Shown one piece after another: positions 63,701 to 64,000 of a stretch of DNA of 64,000 bases. The notes under the pieces are model-generated. The model made no database searches. It saw only the letters and a program-made list of their open reading frames with translations, and had not been told where the DNA came from. Location of the stretch: NCBI GenBank assembly GCA_963697345.1, contig CAVONS010000002.1, positions 88,708-152,707 of the forward strand. The letters run 5' to 3'. The stretch is from Prado023 sp963697345. GTDB lineage: Bacteria; Actinomycetota; Actinomycetes; S36-B12; CAIYMF01. The position numbers were made by a program, and so were the translations under genes. Each line of letters starts with the position of its first letter. Position 1 is the first letter of the stretch.

Positions 63701-64000
63701 GATGTCGATGAACTGCTGGCCGCGAGGATCCGGGCGACGTTCTCGTCGTCGAAGACCCGCTCGACGCCGGGCAGGCCCAGGGCTGCGCCGGTGATGGCGA
63801 CGGGTGCAGTGGAGGACGGCGGAGCGCCGTCGGCGCCGGGGCGCGCCCACCGTGCGGGCTCGCCGGAGTAGACCCCCAGCCCCTGCTCCAGCACGCCGGC
63901 GAACAACCGGCCCAGTTCCTCGTAGCGGGCGGTGGTCATGGTTGTCCTTGGGGTAGCAGCAACGGATGGGACGGGTGCGCCGGCGGGAGCAGGGCGAGCA
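57794..64000 (-). CDS. Type I FAS/PUFA-type megasynthase KS-5xACP-KR-DH, frame-disrupted and partial
   Basis: One multidomain synthase gene read across many frame breaks; its 5' part lies beyond 64000, since an Ala/Pro linker frame stays open past the ATG at 63939. KS about 63850-62290: INAACASTTQAVSLA with the active Cys, VSHETYTPARGGSAAAE in place of HGTGT, and NTKGFTGHAMGAG. No acyltransferase follows. Five ACPs at 61960-60415, then a KR with a structural half (60330-59620) and a catalytic half (LITGAAGSIVSAITADLA, AFSSVAGRFGNAG), then a DH-like double hotdog (NDHRGDRVTALLPGVMGIEG, YFHGPAYQVV) to the stop at 57794. Frame changes are at about 63722, 62655, 62278, 61938, 61799, 61622-61588, 60945, 60605 and several in KR and DH; an in-frame TAG is at 63632. 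Continuous homology suggests base errors more than true decay. Confidence 0.75.
60415..61960. repeat. Five tandem ACP-coding repeats, about 330-bp period
   Basis: Within the synthase, five copies start near 60415, 60745, 61075, 61405 and 61735. Each has about 235 bp coding an ACP (YPAELLDLDLDLEADLG, then VDTVKQAEVFAAVRERF and LRDFPTLTHVIGWVRDKTG) and about 95 bp of Ala/Pro linker. Copies are over 90 per cent identical in the ACP part while linkers differ. Each copy encodes ACC (Thr) where ACPs have the phosphopantetheine Ser. Copy 3 (61075-61310) is intact in one frame; the others contain one or more indels. Confidence 0.9.

Overview
High-GC actinobacterial DNA, presumably a chromosomal segment or metagenome contig. 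Supporting signs: many GTG and one TTG start, an actinobacterial SOS box (TCGAAC-N4-GTTCGA type) in front of a DUF222/13E12 HNH gene, a DtxR/IdeR-type iron box, an MsiK-like sugar ATPase, and dense 4-bp ATGA/GTGA gene overlaps. No rRNA operon, CRISPR array or complete mobile element is visible.

Layout. (1) 1-10.7 kb: sugar and small-molecule metabolism: a partial GH3 glucosidase, a lipoprotein, a sugar ABC ATPase with a LacI-type palindrome, an isochorismatase-fold hydrolase, a ThDP enzyme divergent from a BASS transporter, two SDRs, a deleted flavin monooxygenase remnant and an opine-type dehydrogenase. (2) 10.7-20.2 kb: quinone oxidoreductase, SOS-linked DUF222/HNH protein, HhH-GPD glycosylase (frame broken), aminotransferase (frame broken), a SnoaL-like gene behind an iron box, and a membrane protein divergent from a two-component system with phased GATCCCG repeats. 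(3) 20.3-37.6 kb: one tightly overlapping NRPS operon on the minus strand: ornithine cyclodeaminase-like enzyme, prolyl-AMP-ligase-like enzyme, free carrier protein, NRPS1 (C-A-PCP-E, A code Asn-like, with a PP-loop ATP-pyrophosphatase plus zinc ribbon inserted inside the A domain), NRPS2 (C-A-PCP-E), NRPS3 (C-PCP-TE, no A domain) and an acyl-CoA dehydrogenase. A divergent EntD-type phosphopantetheinyl transferase stands at the other side of a 94-bp promoter gap. (4) 37.7-52 kb: HupE/UreJ membrane protein, integrase fragment beside tRNA-Arg(UCU), and ordinary metabolic or transport genes (DUF429, MDR, SDR, DUF2236, NylC/DmpA-type hydrolase, DUF368, NDH-2, SulP, ROK kinase), with several short repeats. 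(5) 52-64 kb: a second megasynthase locus: Sfp-type phosphopantetheinyl transferase, a eukaryote-type multidomain acyl-CoA carboxylase whose biotin carboxylase part is only a remnant, and a KS-5xACP-KR-DH fatty-acid/PUFA-type synthase running off the right edge.

How they work together. In region 3 the cyclodeaminase, ligase and free carrier look like a proline (possibly pyrrole-2-carboxyl) starter route feeding NRPS1. NRPS1 would add and epimerise Asn, perhaps chemically altered by the built-in PP-loop domain; NRPS2 adds a second residue and NRPS3 releases the product with a cysteine-nucleophile thioesterase. In region 5 the carboxylase would supply an extender unit to the synthase, with biotin carboxylase and acyltransferase activity coming from elsewhere. 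All five tandem ACPs carry Thr where the phosphopantetheine Ser normally sits.

Caution: the 57.8-64 kb synthase is broken by at least a dozen frame changes, and single frame breaks also occur in NRPS1, NRPS2, the HhH-GPD gene and the aminotransferase. Protein similarity continues across each break, so sequencing or assembly errors are likely, but recent decay cannot be excluded.
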